The position numbers and the translations under genes were made by a program. Of a stretch of 64,000 nucleotides of DNA, positions 10,390-42,314 are shown piece by piece. Within the stretch, counting starts at the first letter, position 1. Each line of letters opens with the position of its first letter. The notes beneath the pieces were generated by a model. The model had not been told where the DNA came from. It ran no database searches and worked only from the letters and a program-made list of their open reading frames with translations. The DNA is from Corydoras sp. C115 (Eukaryota > Chordata > Actinopteri > Siluriformes > Callichthyidae): the NCBI GenBank assembly GCA_019802505.1, contig JAFMOC010000092.1, positions 802,001-866,000 of the forward strand. The letters run 5' to 3'.

Positions 10390-11159
10390 TTAAAACAACA
10401 TATTAGACTAATTTTTATTGATATTTTAATATTATTATTTATTATTTAATATTTAAATTTGTGTTTTTAGGACAAAAAACTTAAATTTGTGCTTCACTTC
10501 AGCATCAGACTAAATTAGCACACCGCCTGTAAGTAACTTCTTTTTCCAGATGCAACCAAATCCACCCTGCATCATTCACTTTGAGTTATCGAGTTGATTT
10601 TTTAGAACGGCGAAACTCAATCCAGACGAGGACAGCAGTGATGGTGGATGTCAACACATCTGCTGTTCTGTGTGACAGCTGCAGGACCGGAGATCCAAGC
10701 TCCTGTTTCTGTCCTCATTTACCTACAAAGCCCGCTTTCCATCAACCTCGCGTTCTATCACTCACGTTGAGTTTTGTGTTGAGGCTCCATTTTAAATGTT
10801 TCAGTTCTTTTATTCTTGTTCATCCACGTCCAAAAACAAAGGCTTCATCCAAAATACATTCTAAAAGCGTAAAATAAGGTTCTACAAAATATAGAGTGGC
10901 TAGTATGTTCAAATATGCAGCAGACATCAGTTTATAGTTAAGAACTAGAAGCAATTTTGAAGTGAGCAACTGTAATACACTGTACTATCCCATAATTCAA
11001 CTGAAAATGAATCATCTGATTAAGCTGATAAGAAAAACATTAAGGGAGTGTGTCGACATTTAAGACAATAAATGAGACAATCAGAAAAAAACAAACTAAT
11101 CACAATTATGTTCAGCACCAAATGGCATTAAGATTTTTTTATATTCTAATGATAACATT

Positions 11160-11510
11160 GGGCGGCACGGTGGCTTAGTGGTCAGCATGTTCGCCTCTCA
11201 GCGCTACGGATTCCCAGTTCGAATCCCCATCTGGGTGGAGTTTCCATGTTCTCCCTGTGTCTGCGTGGGTTTCCTCCGGGTTCTCCGGTTTCCTCCCACA
11301 GTCCAAAAACATGGATCAAGTCAATTGAATTCTCCAAATTGCATATAGAGTGTGTCTGTGTGAGTGAGTGTGTGCCCAGCGATGGATTGGTGCCCTGTCC
11401 TGGGTCTATCTGCCCAGCGCCCGAGACGTTCTCCCCTGGATGGGCTTGGGGAACCCCCCCCCACGCGAACCTAATAGACGATAAAGCGGGAGATAATGAA
11501 TGAATGAATG
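11160..11510 (+). mobile_element. SINE family A, full length with target-site duplication
   Basis: Flanked by the perfect 12-bp repeat aatgataacatt at 11148-11159 and 11511-11522. The A box tggcttagtgg is intact; the B box is slightly altered (agttcgaatcc). Confidence 0.95.
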
Positions 11511-11749
11511 AATGATAACATTAGAACTTTACATCAGCGATGTAACTTCTTCAGTTCAACAACGTATTTAATATGATGGATGTGATGAGTCCAAGGTTAA
11601 ATCCCACACCCTAAGAGCCTACTGCTTTATTGGTAAAATAGTTGTTCTTGATCCAATCTAGCACCTGCTGGTTAGTATGTAAATGCATTTCCATCAGTTT
11701 GTTATGGTAATGAGGCAGGGTCTCAAGTTTTTCATTCATTATTTGCTGA

Positions 11750-11955
11750 TGAGGTGGCATGGTGGCTTAGTGCTTAGAACGTCGTCCTCTTAGTGCTTTG
11801 GATCCAGGTTCTCGAGTCCATATGGGTTTTCTCTTGTTCTCCGGCTTCTTTTAACTGTCCAAAAAGGTATTCAAAGTGAATTGGATGCTCTACATTGCTA
11901 TATAGTGTGTCTCCCCCCACGACTTTAGTAGAGGGTTAAGTGGAAGATATTTTTC
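11750..11955 (+). mobile_element. Diverged SINE copy
   Basis: Head ggcatggtggcttagtgctt is recognisable; body shortened and mutated, ending near 11955. Confidence 0.65.
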
Positions 11956-12156
11956 ATGATTGGCTGATGAAACTATTAAAAGGTAAACAATTCATACTAA
12001 AGCTCTCAGTTGCTCACAGTTCAGTGCATCATGTCATGTATTAAGTCAGTTAAACACTTTCATTAATTTCTCAGAAGGTGTGCACCTCCAGCCCCACCCT
12101 TTTGTATGTTGTAGATATTATCTATTTAACTATAATGTTATTAGAATGTAATCATT

Positions 12157-12701
12157 CATTCATTCATTCATTCATTAATTCATTCATTATCTCCCGCTTT
12201 ATCCTCTATTAGGGTCGCGGGGGGGTTCCCCATGCCCATCCAGGGGAGAACGTTTCGGGCGCTGGGCAGATACACCCAGGACAGGGCGCCAATCCATCGC
12301 TGGGCACACACTCACTCACACATACACACACACTCTACATGGAGAATTCATTCATTCATTCATTATCTTCCGCTTTATCCTATATTAGGGTCGTGGGGGA
12401 GGGGTTCCCCATGCCCATCCAGGGGAGAACTTCTCGGGCGCTGGGCAGATAGACCCAGGACAGGGCGCCAATCCATCGCTGGGCACATACTCACTCAAAC
12501 ACACACACTCTACATAGAGCAATTTTGAGAATTCAATTGACTTGATCCATGTTTTTGGACTGTGGGAGGAAACCAGAGAACCCGAAGGAAACCCATGCGG
12601 ACACGGGGAGAACATGGAAACTCCACCCAGATGGGGATTCGAACCGGGAATCCCTAGTGCTGAGAGGCGAACGTGCTAATCACTAAGCCACCGTGCCGCC
12701 C
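12157..12701 (-). mobile_element. Dimeric SINE family A (tail half plus complete copy) inside one target-site duplication
   Basis: A headless copy at 12157-12343 adjoins a complete copy at 12344-12701. A single 13-bp repeat gaatgtaatcatt flanks the pair (12144-12156 and 12702-12714). Nothing resembling a duplication lies between the two parts. Confidence 0.88.
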
Positions 12702-13470
12702 GAATGTAATCATTGTAATAATAATAATGTAATAATTATTTATGATAAATATACATTTATAACTTGCACAGCACAAAGGGATCTCCCGTGACTTCCGTGC
12801 CACATGACCTATTGTCTTCTCATAAAACGTTCGACCTCGTGACCTCAATCATCCTCATGCAATATGAAAGGAGGATTTGGCTCAGTGCAGTTTCCTGCTC
12901 CTTACTTAAACACCCTGAGTTCTCCGGTTCAGAGCTCTTTAAACCTCCAGTGTTGAGTAGGTGATTCAGCTTCAGTCTCACGATGTTTAACCATCAGTTC
13001 ACAGTTCAAACCAGGCCTTTACCACATACCACAGAAGATCAAATCCAAAATATAATCATAATAAAAATACATTAGAACCTTGGAGCACATGATGTGCAAT
13101 GATAACTTCAAAATCACTGAAATTAGAAATCCAGTTGTAGCTTTAATATGACCTCATGTAATGTGGCGTGAAGACGCTTGGAGCACCTCGGACACTCTGC
13201 CATGTATGAGGATGTATTGATTGCATTCAGTGACCTCAGTCTAAGTCCTGGGTTATTACACCCTCATGCATGGTAGAGGGCATCATGTGATATGGGAGTG
13301 AGCAAGGCAACTGACCATGGTTGTTTGCCCTGCATGGTAGGGAAGTGATCAGTGATTGAAGGCGGGTGAACCTGCTATAGGTGTAGAGACACAAATGATT
13401 ACCATTGATGGTCTACTAACATCCAGTTTTACCTTACAGTGACTTCACCATCCTTCAGAACCTGAGCACT

Positions 13471-31756
<18,286 letters not shown>

Positions 31757-32313
31757 GTGAGTACGGCGACTTGCACTGGCATTATGCTTCACGTGTTTGA
31801 ATAATCTATTCATCCGTCCACACATCGGGTCCAGTTGCACACACTCATTACTTCTGCACTTTGCTTGGTGGCCTTGTTAGCCTATAGAGGCCTCCTAAAG
31901 CACTCTGCTGCACCGTAGTAGCTTGTTGAGTACCTCAGACCCTGAAGTAAATGGGCTTTTAATGCACTCTCTTGTTAGGTGTAAGAAAGAAGGTCATTCC
32001 CATGGGCTGAAGATATGGCCTGATTGTTAACTGATACCTGGATCTTGTTGCGTGTCTATAGAGCCTTGTTTGGATCTATGGCTCTGGAGTAGCTGACTGT
32101 AGATACACAGAAATAGTGGTTTTTGCCTAGTTTAACTAGTTAATTAGTTTAACTACTTAACTAGTTTAACTTTAACTAGTGCCTAGTTAGTGTTTTTTAT
32201 TATATTCACAAATTTGTGAAAATAGTATAATGCTTTCAGTTTTGAGTTTTAATGATGATTTTGTAATCTTACTTAGATTTCTATCTTCTTATTAATAAAG
32301 GCAAAAGTCTCTG

Positions 32314-32316
<3 letters not shown>

Positions 32317-32400
<84 letters not shown>

Positions 32401-32407
32401 TGTGTGT
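32317..32407. repeat. (GT)n microsatellite
   Basis: GT run interrupted by TTTT near 32358. Confidence 0.95.
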
Positions 32408-33044
32408 TGGTGTTTCCTATCAAATTCCACACCGTTACCTCGATTACCTGGACATTTGACAAACAGTAACATGTAAATCAACATTTGCAGGTAACATCTT
32501 TACAAGCAGTTGTAGGCTTGTGGTTATGGATCCAGCCTTGCTGGTCCTCGGTCCCAGTTAATTAATTTATTAATCTCGGTTAATTCTTCTTTTATTTCCA
32601 ATTGAATATAATGATCAGAGTCTACATGAAGATGCCAACCATAATGTTATAGGTTTCCTCTGTCTGTTATATGAATGTTACACATCTGTGAAATTTCCAG
32701 TCTGTGCTGATTAAAATCTGCTCACTTATTGTGTCACTAACGTCGTGTTAGAGGCAAACGTTGCTAACATTGTTGCTAACATATTTAGACGTGTGGACAC
32801 TGATAGGGTTGTGAAGGTCTGTCATGTTTATACTCATACAAAGAGACCAACACATTATTCTGACCCCAACTGAAGTGCCTCCTGGAAATGATGGTAACAG
32901 ATCACACGTGACTTGCTTCAGTGTTTGGGTTCATCCTGACCCAGAACCACATGTTGAATTGTAAACACTGACTTAATTCCTGAGCATGACTATTTAAATA
33001 TTTACTGTGATTATGTTCCTGTTTTAGAGCAATAAATACAGCAA

Positions 33045-33195
33045 AGTGACACTGCTGGCATAGGTATAATGCACCGACCAAATAATACCTGCTCTGTGGT
33101 AGTTCTATTGGGGTTCTGACCATTAGAACAGAGTAGAACACAAAGAGATGGACTACAGTCTGGAATTTAGAACTACAAAGTCCAGCTTTAACCAA
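33045..33195. mobile_element. Foldback MITE family, one half
   Basis: From cactgctggcataggtataa to the terminal arm ggactacagtctggaattta; the other arm is missing. Confidence 0.75.
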
Positions 33196-33989
33196 ATTTA
33201 AAAACCGGGTTCTATTGACCGCTAATGTGTTGAAGTGGAATTGTCAGGTCTGACAACCTCTTTTTAAAAGCCTTCTTGAGAACATTTGTTAATCTTTAGC
33301 TTTAGAGGCTGATGTCATTTCGGAAGTCCTTTGTAAGTTGTTTTTTTAGAGACAAAAATCTTATCAGGGTTTTTTTTTTAATAAAATATCTACCGGGATC
33401 TGTTAAGTACCGGTAAACAAACGGGATCATAAGCATACAGACCATTTCCCCCCCTTTGAAGGCACAAGGTTTTATTTGTTACACTGTATGATGAAGCATT
33501 TAGTTATTAGCATTCTATTATTAGCATTCTAATTATACAAATGAGTAGGAGTATGCATGATAGTTTTCCTTCATGCCTAATCCTTGAGATCGTTGAGTAA
33601 TTTAGTATTCCACAAGGCTCAGCTCTACACTCTTTACCTTGTCATCATTTATAGGCTGTTATTTGGCACAGATGGATGTACAAACATGGAACCTTTGCCC
33701 TAAGTGCTTCCAATCTGCTGCACTGCCCGACTAAACAACTGCAAACCCTTTAAAAAGCTCAATAATAAATTTGTATCCATACTAAATTCAAACCTGGTTG
33801 AAATAAAACATTTCCTGCTGACTATCACAGACTTTATTGGATCAGTACATCAGTGCACTTTTATAGCGCCTTTATGACCCAAACCTCCAATCACATCTTG
33901 TTACCTGAAACAATTTTGAGTTGTTATTGCAGAGCTTTTTTCCCTCTGGCCTGTACTCGGAAAGACTAATCAGTGAGTTCTCTGTTTGG

Positions 33990-34470
33990 TGTTAAGTTAG
34001 ACTCCTTTAGGCTAGACTCGGTCTTTTTAGCACTCGTCGGTGGAGATGCTGGTTCATGCTTTTACTGCATCCAGACATGATTATTGCTGTTCTATATGGA
34101 GGCTCCCCAGAGGCTAAACTACATACATTATACACAAAACCGCCAGGGTTCTTGTCCTGTCCACATCAGTAAAGGGTGAGAAACTTCCACATTGAAACAA
34201 TTACACTGGCTCCCTGTTAGTTACAGAGTACTTTTTCTTATTTTTGAAATCCCTGCATGACCTGGCTCCTGTTTATTTATGCAGTCTTCCTCACTTATAC
34301 TCATCTCCTCAACATCTGCATTCCTCTGATGCGTTCCACTCGCCATCCACCAGGCTCTGCACCATGGGAGATAAATTATAGCGCTACAGCTCCAAAACCA
34401 GTGGGATCTTTTTTACCAGTTTGCTATTTAATGAGTGCTTGCTTATTAATTCCTCATATGTAACCTATAT
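33990..34470 (+). mobile_element. Decayed non-LTR retrotransposon (LINE) reverse-transcriptase C-terminal region
   Basis: Frames with breaks read LVHAFTASRHDYC, then ARVLVLS, a TGSLL region after the usual HWLP site, and FLKSLHDLAPVYLCSL. These match the order of the LVHAFISSRLDYCN, ARVL, LHWLPV and ALHGLAPxYL blocks of LINE reverse transcriptases. Stops and frameshifts make it inactive. Confidence 0.7.
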
Positions 34471-34479
34471 GCCAAATTA

Positions 34480-34960
34480 TAAAATGGGTGGTTCCGGTCC
34501 TTAAATCTGATTGGCTGATCTGTTTGTCCAGCTGTAACATAATTGACAATAAATCACCCTCTGAGGACTTCACATTCATATCAATGTGTGATATACAATA
34601 CATTATTTTAAATCATAAAATGCAGATTAATATAAACAGCGAGCCAATTCCTGATGGCCACTAAATCTGTTGCTGCGTTGCTTTTATGTTGTGTTCTGTA
34701 ATTTGGCCACTAGATGGCTGTTTTTGATTGTTAGAGAAACCGAAATCCTGTTACTCAGGGTCAGTGTTCACTTTAAAAACAGGAAATAGATTAGTTGCTG
34801 ACCAAAATATTAATGATTTTATTGTCTATAAATGCATTTCTGAATAAAAACTTTTCTTTTTTTTTATCATAATCTGTTTGTAACCATTTTATAATGCAAT
34901 AAGGCACTTGAGGTTGTGTATTATTGTTAATAAATCACAGGACAGTTGTGTTATTAGGCA
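34480..34960. repeat. Old dispersed repeat, copy 2
   Basis: The 34680-34940 part aligns with 18035-18300. The stretch ctgattggctgatctgtttg upstream is of a kind common in teleost repeats. Family unknown. Confidence 0.55.
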
Positions 34961-35572
34961 TAATGCAAAAACGTTGTGCTGTTACACCTGTTTCTTGTGT
35001 TTATTTGCAATAATGCATGCCCTCTTCTGATTTATTCCTTTAATATATGAATACCTGACTATCATTCCCACATTGTTTTGTTGGCTCATGTAATTAATTG
35101 GGTGATACCCAACTTTACATCTGTAGTAGTCTTCGCACATTTTATGCTCACCTTTAACTTTCCGATTTGGGTTTAGTTCCACCACTTTGTTGTGTCTGCG
35201 GCACTTTGACTCATAAAAGTTAAAGGTTAAAATCGGGTCAGAAAGGCCACAAGACCTCCATAACAAGTCATACAGAAATAAAAATGAAAAGGGAAAATAA
35301 ACTCAGGAAATTACTACAGTGACTGTGTGTCAGTGTGAACACACACTAGTGCCATGTTTTCCCTTTTTTGCGTGTGGAGGGAAAAGGCCATGAGTGACAT
35401 TACTGATGTGTTTTGATTTGAGCCTGACCTGCCCTTACCCCTCATTGGCGGGTTTGGAGTTCATTCTGGGTTCTGGTAACATGATCTGTGAGATTAACTG
35501 CACTGTTTTGATTTGCTTTTCATATTTAAATAGCTTTTTTTGCTCTGCTGAAAATGTTTTAGATTTTGCATA

Positions 35573-35690
35573 GGGCAGCACAGTGGTGTAGTGGTTAGCA
35601 TGTCTGTCTCTGGGCTCTGGTCCTCTGGGCATCCCAGCTCTCTGCTTTCCTCACACAGTCCTGGGTGAAACATGGATTTAAGGTGACCGA
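35573..35690 (+). mobile_element. SINE head remnant
   Basis: gggcagcacagtggtgtagt followed by mutated body; no tail. Confidence 0.65.
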
Positions 35691-37904
35691 AGCGTATTCA
35701 ATTATTTAAAACATTTTTGCTCTTGCTTGTTGCTTTATTTTAACACAGACCAAATAGACTTGTTGGGTACAGTTATCCTAATTCTGCAATAGTGTCCTCG
35801 CTAATGCTGCAGCAGCTTCCTTTACTGCCTGACCTGACCCCAGTACATTCAATTATCCACTCAGGAGTGCTATTCCTCTTACCTATCAGACACAGACACA
35901 GTCATTTATGCTTGTTGATTGTCCAGTCAGTCCTAAACGGGACTTAAGACATACACATGGAGTATTGGTTTAGTAAATCATCCAGGGAATTTTTTTCCTG
36001 TCATCATATTAGAAAGTAACTACATATGATTGATGCCGAAACAACTGTTTGCTCTTTTTCATAGTGAACTACTTTTTTATTTATTTGCTGAGATGCTTTA
36101 GGAACGTTAACGTTTCCAGGCTTCCTTTTCCCCAGCCCAAGGATTGAATTTGTCCTTTTTTCTTCTTTAAAGGTGTTCTTTGGTCTGCACTCTCCCCAGC
36201 AGCACCTGTATAAATACCAGTCCCCCTCCCAGTCTGGCAGCTCTGCTTTCTAGCCATTGGAAGTAGTGTGTTTATCTGTTCCAGCTCTGTATTGACCGGC
36301 CTGCAATGTGTGTGCGCAGGGATCGAGTTCAGGTAGCTCAGTCTGGGCACTCTGATGCGGGTTTGTTCAGGTGGGTTTGGGTGGAGAAGAGGAACAGTGC
36401 TAAGAGAGAGCGTCTGTGTCGGAGTTGTGCGGTCGCTGTAAAGGGCCTTTTGATACGAGCGGACCAAGCGTTCGTCCCACACATGTGCACGGATGTTATT
36501 CGGTGCACAGACCAAGAGCCAAGTAATGGATCTCTGTCAGAGCCTGTGTTCTCAATTCTCTGACAGACTGTGGTACAGAACACACCTGGTGGGAATGAAG
36601 ACCGCCTTGTTTTTGAGCTGAGACGTTTTGCTGTTGGAGGGAGCTGGAATTAAATTGTCCTTCCAAATGAGTTGATGTGCATGCAGCAGTTCTATTGCAG
36701 GTTTTCTTTAATTTTTAATTAAAACGAAGACCGACAACATCACGGAAAAAGCATCTTCCCTAAAGACAACCTAAGGTGATGCAGGTTTTAATGGGGACCT
36801 CAAAATAGTTCTAATATTAGCCAGAATTAAAAATAATATTAGTATATCTATATAAATGAAAAGGTACAATATAAATACATCTTTGCAATGTTATAATTAG
36901 TCATTAAACTGGTTTTAAGTGTTGAAAAAATTAACGTGATCTATATTTGTCCGCCAAATTTAACCCATCCGTGACGTGAAACACTCATTGTCCCTAACCC
37001 CTGTCCTGGGACAGGTGTGTCGTGTAATGGTTGTGTCATGTAGCATTGGTTGATTTAGACATCCACTTTTAGGAACTTTGGAACCTGGAAGACAATAAAG
37101 TGGGTATGACTGCCTGCATGTTCTGCAGCGTTCTGTCAGTTTCTGTCGGCATAATTTCTTGATGCTGTTGTTCATTGTGATATCACTCATTTATGTTTAT
37201 TTTTGGTCTTAGATTCATCGTTTTATACATTTAAAACCAGTACACATATTTGTTTAAGGGATATTTGAAATTAAATTTAAACTGAAGCAGCATGTTATAG
37301 AGCAGCTCATATGTTCACATATTTGGCTTTTTTTTTTGGGTTAAAAAATTGCTTTTGCACTTTAAGTCAGAGGAGGGTAGAACATATGAAATGTGTTCCC
37401 TGCTGGTTCAAAAAACTTATGATGGACAGACTAAAGACTGCGTCTGGTCGAGACAAAAGCAGTGCGACCTGGTGTCATGCTTTGGTGAAATGATGAAAGG
37501 ACAATTTGAAGCCCCGCTGAAAATAAAAAAAGACCACTTCAAACCAGACCCATGTGATCTGCAGACAGATCTAATCCAATCATCCCTGAGATCAGTGGTC
37601 CGTATGCCTCTGCCGTTTCTGGGAGTATGGTAGAATGAGGAATAGTGTTAGCAGCATCAGTGGCTTTTATGAAATGATATTCTGATATGAAACGGAGCAC
37701 AGAAAACAGGTCTATAGGTAAAATTTTGTTATATTTTACAGTGAATTATGTCTTTAAAAGACTATATGACGTTATGATTATTTTTCTGTTGGCTTTTCTG
37801 TTGGAAAGACAGATATATTGGTTTTGGCACAGTTTTATATCGGATGCCCTTCCTGGCACAACCCTTCTATTTATCCAGGCTTGGGATTGTCACTATAACG
37901 GCAC

Positions 37905-38345
37905 ATATACAGTACCACACCTCATTTCTGCTTTACTTACTGTCCATGTTCAGAGTTCCACTTCCTGTAAAAGATGAACTTTACTCTGTTCTAATGGTCA
38001 GGGTCCCAATAGTACCCCCACAGAGCAGGGATTATTTGGTCGGTGCATTATTCCTATCCCAGCAGTGTCACTGAGGTGTTTAAATGAAATGCCTTCAGCA
38101 CTGATACACTAAAACCCCCTCACCACATCAGTGTCACTGCAGAACTGACAATAAACAATCCACCACCCAAATGATACCTGTTCTGTGATGCTCCTGACCA
38201 ATAGAGAACAGGGAACCAACAGGGGACTAACAACAACAAAGAACACAGATGGACTACAGTCTGTAATTGTAAAACTACAAAGTCCATCTATATGATAAGT
38301 GGAAGAATTAAAGAATGGAGCAAAAAGGGGGCGTGTTCAAAATTT
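37905..38345. mobile_element. Foldback MITE, near full length
   Basis: One arm ends with acagatggactacagtctgt and aaaactacaaagtccatcta; the opposite end carries a shortened partner. The core has paired GTGTCACTG-type motifs. It is in the opposite orientation to the copy at 51000-51450. Confidence 0.85.
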
Positions 38346-39364
38346 TAAATGATACATTCTCTGAATGGTCTAGGAGATATTTGGATTGAGAACTGTAAAT
38401 CTGTATGATTTTGAGTGTCAGTGGACAAAACTATTTTAAGCATTCACCTTATTCATCCTCAGTCTCATTGAGAAACAGTTCATCTACCCAATTTATTTTA
38501 TGCATGTTGTAAATGATTTCGTAAATTAAGTCGCCGGTATAACGCCCATTGATAACACAATAAATCTGCTGCACTCACAAACGACTACTTATCTAAGATC
38601 TCACATAATCGGAATCCTACTGGATTAGGCCGACGTTTATCTCCCCCTCCCTCGGTCAATCAGCGTGCAATCTCATTAGCTTTATCTTCTGTTTGTGTTG
38701 GGTCATTAAAACAGCCCTGCGCTTTCCCCAGACCGGACTCTCACGTTAGACAGATAGATTTAACAGGAGATATTGTGCCGTCCGTATAATTGAAACTGAG
38801 TTTTAAACAAGAGTAGCCTTCCCTGCCCCAATCCAGCTCTTAATCAGATCCATACTGCCCTTGTTAGAGCTCTCCCAGGGGTCTTGGCTCTAAATGCCAC
38901 TAATAATGTTCCAAATGAGTCTCACTGGGTGTTGAAAAGTAGGTCTTTCCTCACTACGTTCATATATCTGCCAGCAAGGCGACTAGCTGGCTCCTGTGAG
39001 TCAGCAGCTTTGGTAGTGCCTGAGACATGCCCATTATGGCTTTTGCAACACCGTGAAAAAAATTATTGCTTGTTGGGGTTTTTATGGAGTCTGCAAAAAC
39101 ATGACCTGGATTTACATTTTGTTGGGTTGTCTTGCCATTTTTGGGGATATGCAAGACAAACAGGATGGATGCAAACGTGGTACGTGACGTAGTTTTACAA
39201 GAGTGGGGCAATAACATGCCACATTTACTTTGTTAGATTTTTAAATGAACGCACTATAAGTAGCAACTTGTGCTTGTAAAAATTAAGCAGGAATAAAAGG
39301 GTTAGCAAAATGATGGTAAAGAAACCCTGAGACCAAACCTGGTCTAAACCCTAATAACCATGGA

Positions 39365-39580
39365 ATTGTTATTATTGTTGTGAAGGGATTAAAGTAGTTG
39401 TGGCAACCGTTATTTAGGAGGTAATATAGAAGTTGCTGCAATTATTGTTTATGAAGTAGTATAGTAGTTGTGGGAACCGATGTTTATGACAAACTGTAGT
39501 AGTTGTGACAGCTGCCGTTTATAGGAGATTATAGTTATTGTGAAAATCTTTGTTTCTGAGGTACTATAGTTGTATAATAG
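39365..39580. repeat. Degenerate minisatellite
   Basis: Four diverged units of about 55-60 bp built on agtagttgtg-n-aaccg-ttatttatgaggtaatat. Unit ends are uneven, so it is old. Confidence 0.6.
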
Positions 39581-39655
39581 TTACATATATTTAGGAACTC
39601 CCAAATCCATGGTTTTGCCGTTTTTCTAATCATCTCTGTTCTATGAGTCAGCTCC

Positions 39656-40014
39656 ACACAGTGGCTTAGTGGTTTAGCACGTTCGCCTCTCAGCGTTAGG
39701 GATTCCCGGTTCGCATCCCCATCTGGGTGGAGTTTCCATGTTCACCCCGTGTCCGCGTGGGATTCCTCCGGGTTCTCCGGTTTCCTCCCACAGTCCAAAA
39801 ACATGGATCAAGTCAATTGAATTCTACAAATTGCCCCATATAGAGTGTGTCTGTGTGTGTGAGTGTGTGCCCAGCAACAGATTGGCGCCCTGTCCTGGGT
39901 GTATCTGCCCAGCGCCCGAAACATTCTCCCCTGGATGGGCATGGGGAACCCCCCCGCGACCCTAATATAGGATAAAGCGGAAGATAATGAATGAATGAAT
40001 GAATGAATGAATGA
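39656..40014 (+). mobile_element. SINE family A, nearly complete
   Basis: The first bases of the head are replaced (ccacacagtggcttagtgg); body and (ATGA)n tail are complete. Confidence 0.92.
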
Positions 40015-42314
40015 AAATATCTTCCATTTTTGAAGGTCATCCTTCTTTCTACTTTCTATTCCTGATTATTTGAACACACTAAGCATTCAACTGCCTTTGC
40101 GTACTGTGTAGTAGGTAGGTATCAAGCGATTTTGTAGGAATACTGAACATAAAGTAACACAAAGTACCAACATTGGATAGAAAATCTTGTAGAAGGGTTT
40201 TTACATTAGCAGCTAGCGTGCTTCATATTAAAGTCCTCAGGTTTTTTTCTATATGAACTGATCTCAGGTCAGAGGTGGACAAGCACTTTTCAAAAGTGCT
40301 GGGCCTCAAGTAAGGCATCACTCTGTTTCCTGTGTGCCTCATGAGCAGAGGCATCACAGCAGGACTCCTTTGAAGAAGTTCAGAGATGAGACAAAGCAAA
40401 GAGCCACTGAGCAGATTGATTTATTAGTAAAGCACGATGGAAAGGTCTGACTGATGATGAAACAAAGTCTGACGCACCCTCTCACCTACGTTTACTTTAC
40501 ATCACAACCCATTAAAAATGGATATTTAAGGGTTGTAAATGACCAAACGTGAAACCGTCTTATCAGGCTGCCCCACTGATTTACTGTTGACCTTTTCTTG
40601 ATAATAATTAGACCATCTTGATACAACTTGCCGTCTGAATGCCGTGCTCTGTTGGCCCCTCATCGAGGAGCATAGAGGGGTTTTGTGTAGTTGGTCTGTG
40701 CCAGACATCTGGGTCATTTATGTTTGTCTTAGTAAATCACTTTCACATCTGCTCCTGGCTGCGCTGGACAAGTGTGCGGCTGATGTTTTATGAAGCAGGT
40801 TTCCTTTGAAAACAGGTCAAAACCACGCCGGGTGCTTAACACATCTGAGCATGCTCAGTCAATAGGCTTTTTCAGCTCGATTGGGCTTTTTCATGGGACT
40901 GTTTTCTGTAGAAATGCAGAAATCATCCTTCGCTTGTTCGTAATGTGTCTGTAAACCAGCAGGTTGTGCTGTGGCAGCACTCAGACACACGCACATGGCT
41001 TTTTAGTTCCACTTCAGTCCGGTGTGCTCTTTAAAGCTCGCACCCTGAAGCAGAGGAAACAGGCCAGCAAAAGTGGAAACGCTGTTGTCAAGTGTTCTGC
41101 CATGCCAGAGAAGTGTGTGCGCCCGCTTAGTCTCATTCCTGCACAGCCTCTGTCATCCCCCCTCTTTCCTCCACCCCAACACATGGAATTTATTACCCCT
41201 CTGTTTTGCAGTAAAGAGAATTTGCTATAGTAGTTCTGTTCATCTCAGCACAAGAAACTGCATCACAATGCACACGAATGTGGTGATTGGCTTCAGTGCT
41301 TCAGTGTTCTGTTCACCGGGACTGGAAGAGTGCCACCATTATTCAGAATTTCACACTGCTGCGTGGTGTTGGTAATATTGTCAACGTCAATTTATTCATC
41401 AGTTTCGAGGCATTTCTTTTTCACGACCTCAATGGAAGGAATTTGAAATGACCTTTAAGTTGTGCTGTAAGGATTTGTATAATATTCAGTCACTGAACTT
41501 CTTACAAAGATTCTTCTTATTCTCATTAAGGTCATTAAGGCGGATTAGGTGGCACCTTTACCAGCGTACTTCTAGGCAGAATCCATGCATATACACTTGA
41601 CAGGTTACCAATCAGTTCCAAGGCTGCAGTGTACAGGTGGAATCCAAAAATCTAAATTCATATTTAAAACCAAACAGCCAAAGGATGTGAACATCTGGCC
41701 ACCAGGACTTAATGAGCTTTCCGAAGCCTGGCTCACAACCTCCTCTTTATTGGAAACACCTGGGTATCTACATATATATATGCAGTTATCTAATCAGCCC
41801 AACATGTGGTGGCAGTGCAATGTCTGAAATCATGCAGATGCAGATAATGTTCACATCAACCATCAAAAAGGTGAAAAGATGGTAAAAAGTCCATTCTGAC
41901 TGTGGCGTGATTGTTGGTGCCAGTTGGTCTGGGCTGAGTAGTCCTATAATTAATGAACTCTGGAGTATTAATGTGCAGCAGTTTGTAGTGTTTAAGCAAA
42001 ACCTCTAGTGAGTAGCAGTTTAGAAGGCAAGTGCAGCTCTGGATTTTATTGCGTGCCATTGATCTTTGCGTTTGCCAGCATTTCTGAGTCACGTTTGCAT
42101 TTTTTTAACATGTAAGCATTACTTTATTACGTCCTTTTAAACTACTTATTTCAATCTGGGTTGCAAGGTGCTGGAGCCCGGTGAGAAAAGTTGTACCCTG
42201 GACCGGTACACAAAACCCGCACCCAGCCCCCACCACACACAAAACCCCCTCCCCTACTCCATACACACCCACATAGACCATAATATTTGCTTTACCACAT
42301 TAAGCTTAAGAGAT

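Larger units (their letters stand above)
9066..13439. other. kcnq1 5' UTR intron (about 4.4 kb)
   Basis: Filled mainly by SINE copies at 9858-10028, 10042-10389, 11160-11510, 11750-11955 and 12157-12701. The remainder is AT-rich. An open frame at 10581-10877 has no recognisable homology and no supporting context. Confidence 0.5.
31757..39600. other. kcnq1 long intron, first part
   Basis: No coding exon recognised. Holds GT repeats, MITE copies (33045-33195, 37905-38345), a LINE fossil (33990-34470), an old repeat (34480-34960), a SINE remnant (35573-35690), a relatively GC-rich stretch at 36180-36620 and a decayed minisatellite (39365-39580). The open frame at 37349-37633 has no homology I recognise. 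Confidence 0.6.

Noticed and set aside
11160..11250. tRNA gene suggested by A and B boxes
   Set aside because: The boxes belong to the SINE head; the sequence cannot form a full tRNA cloverleaf and is flanked by target-site duplications.
37349..37633. 94-residue open frame with Cys and Lys residues
   Set aside because: No recognised family, no start or splice context; such lengths occur by chance in 32 kb.
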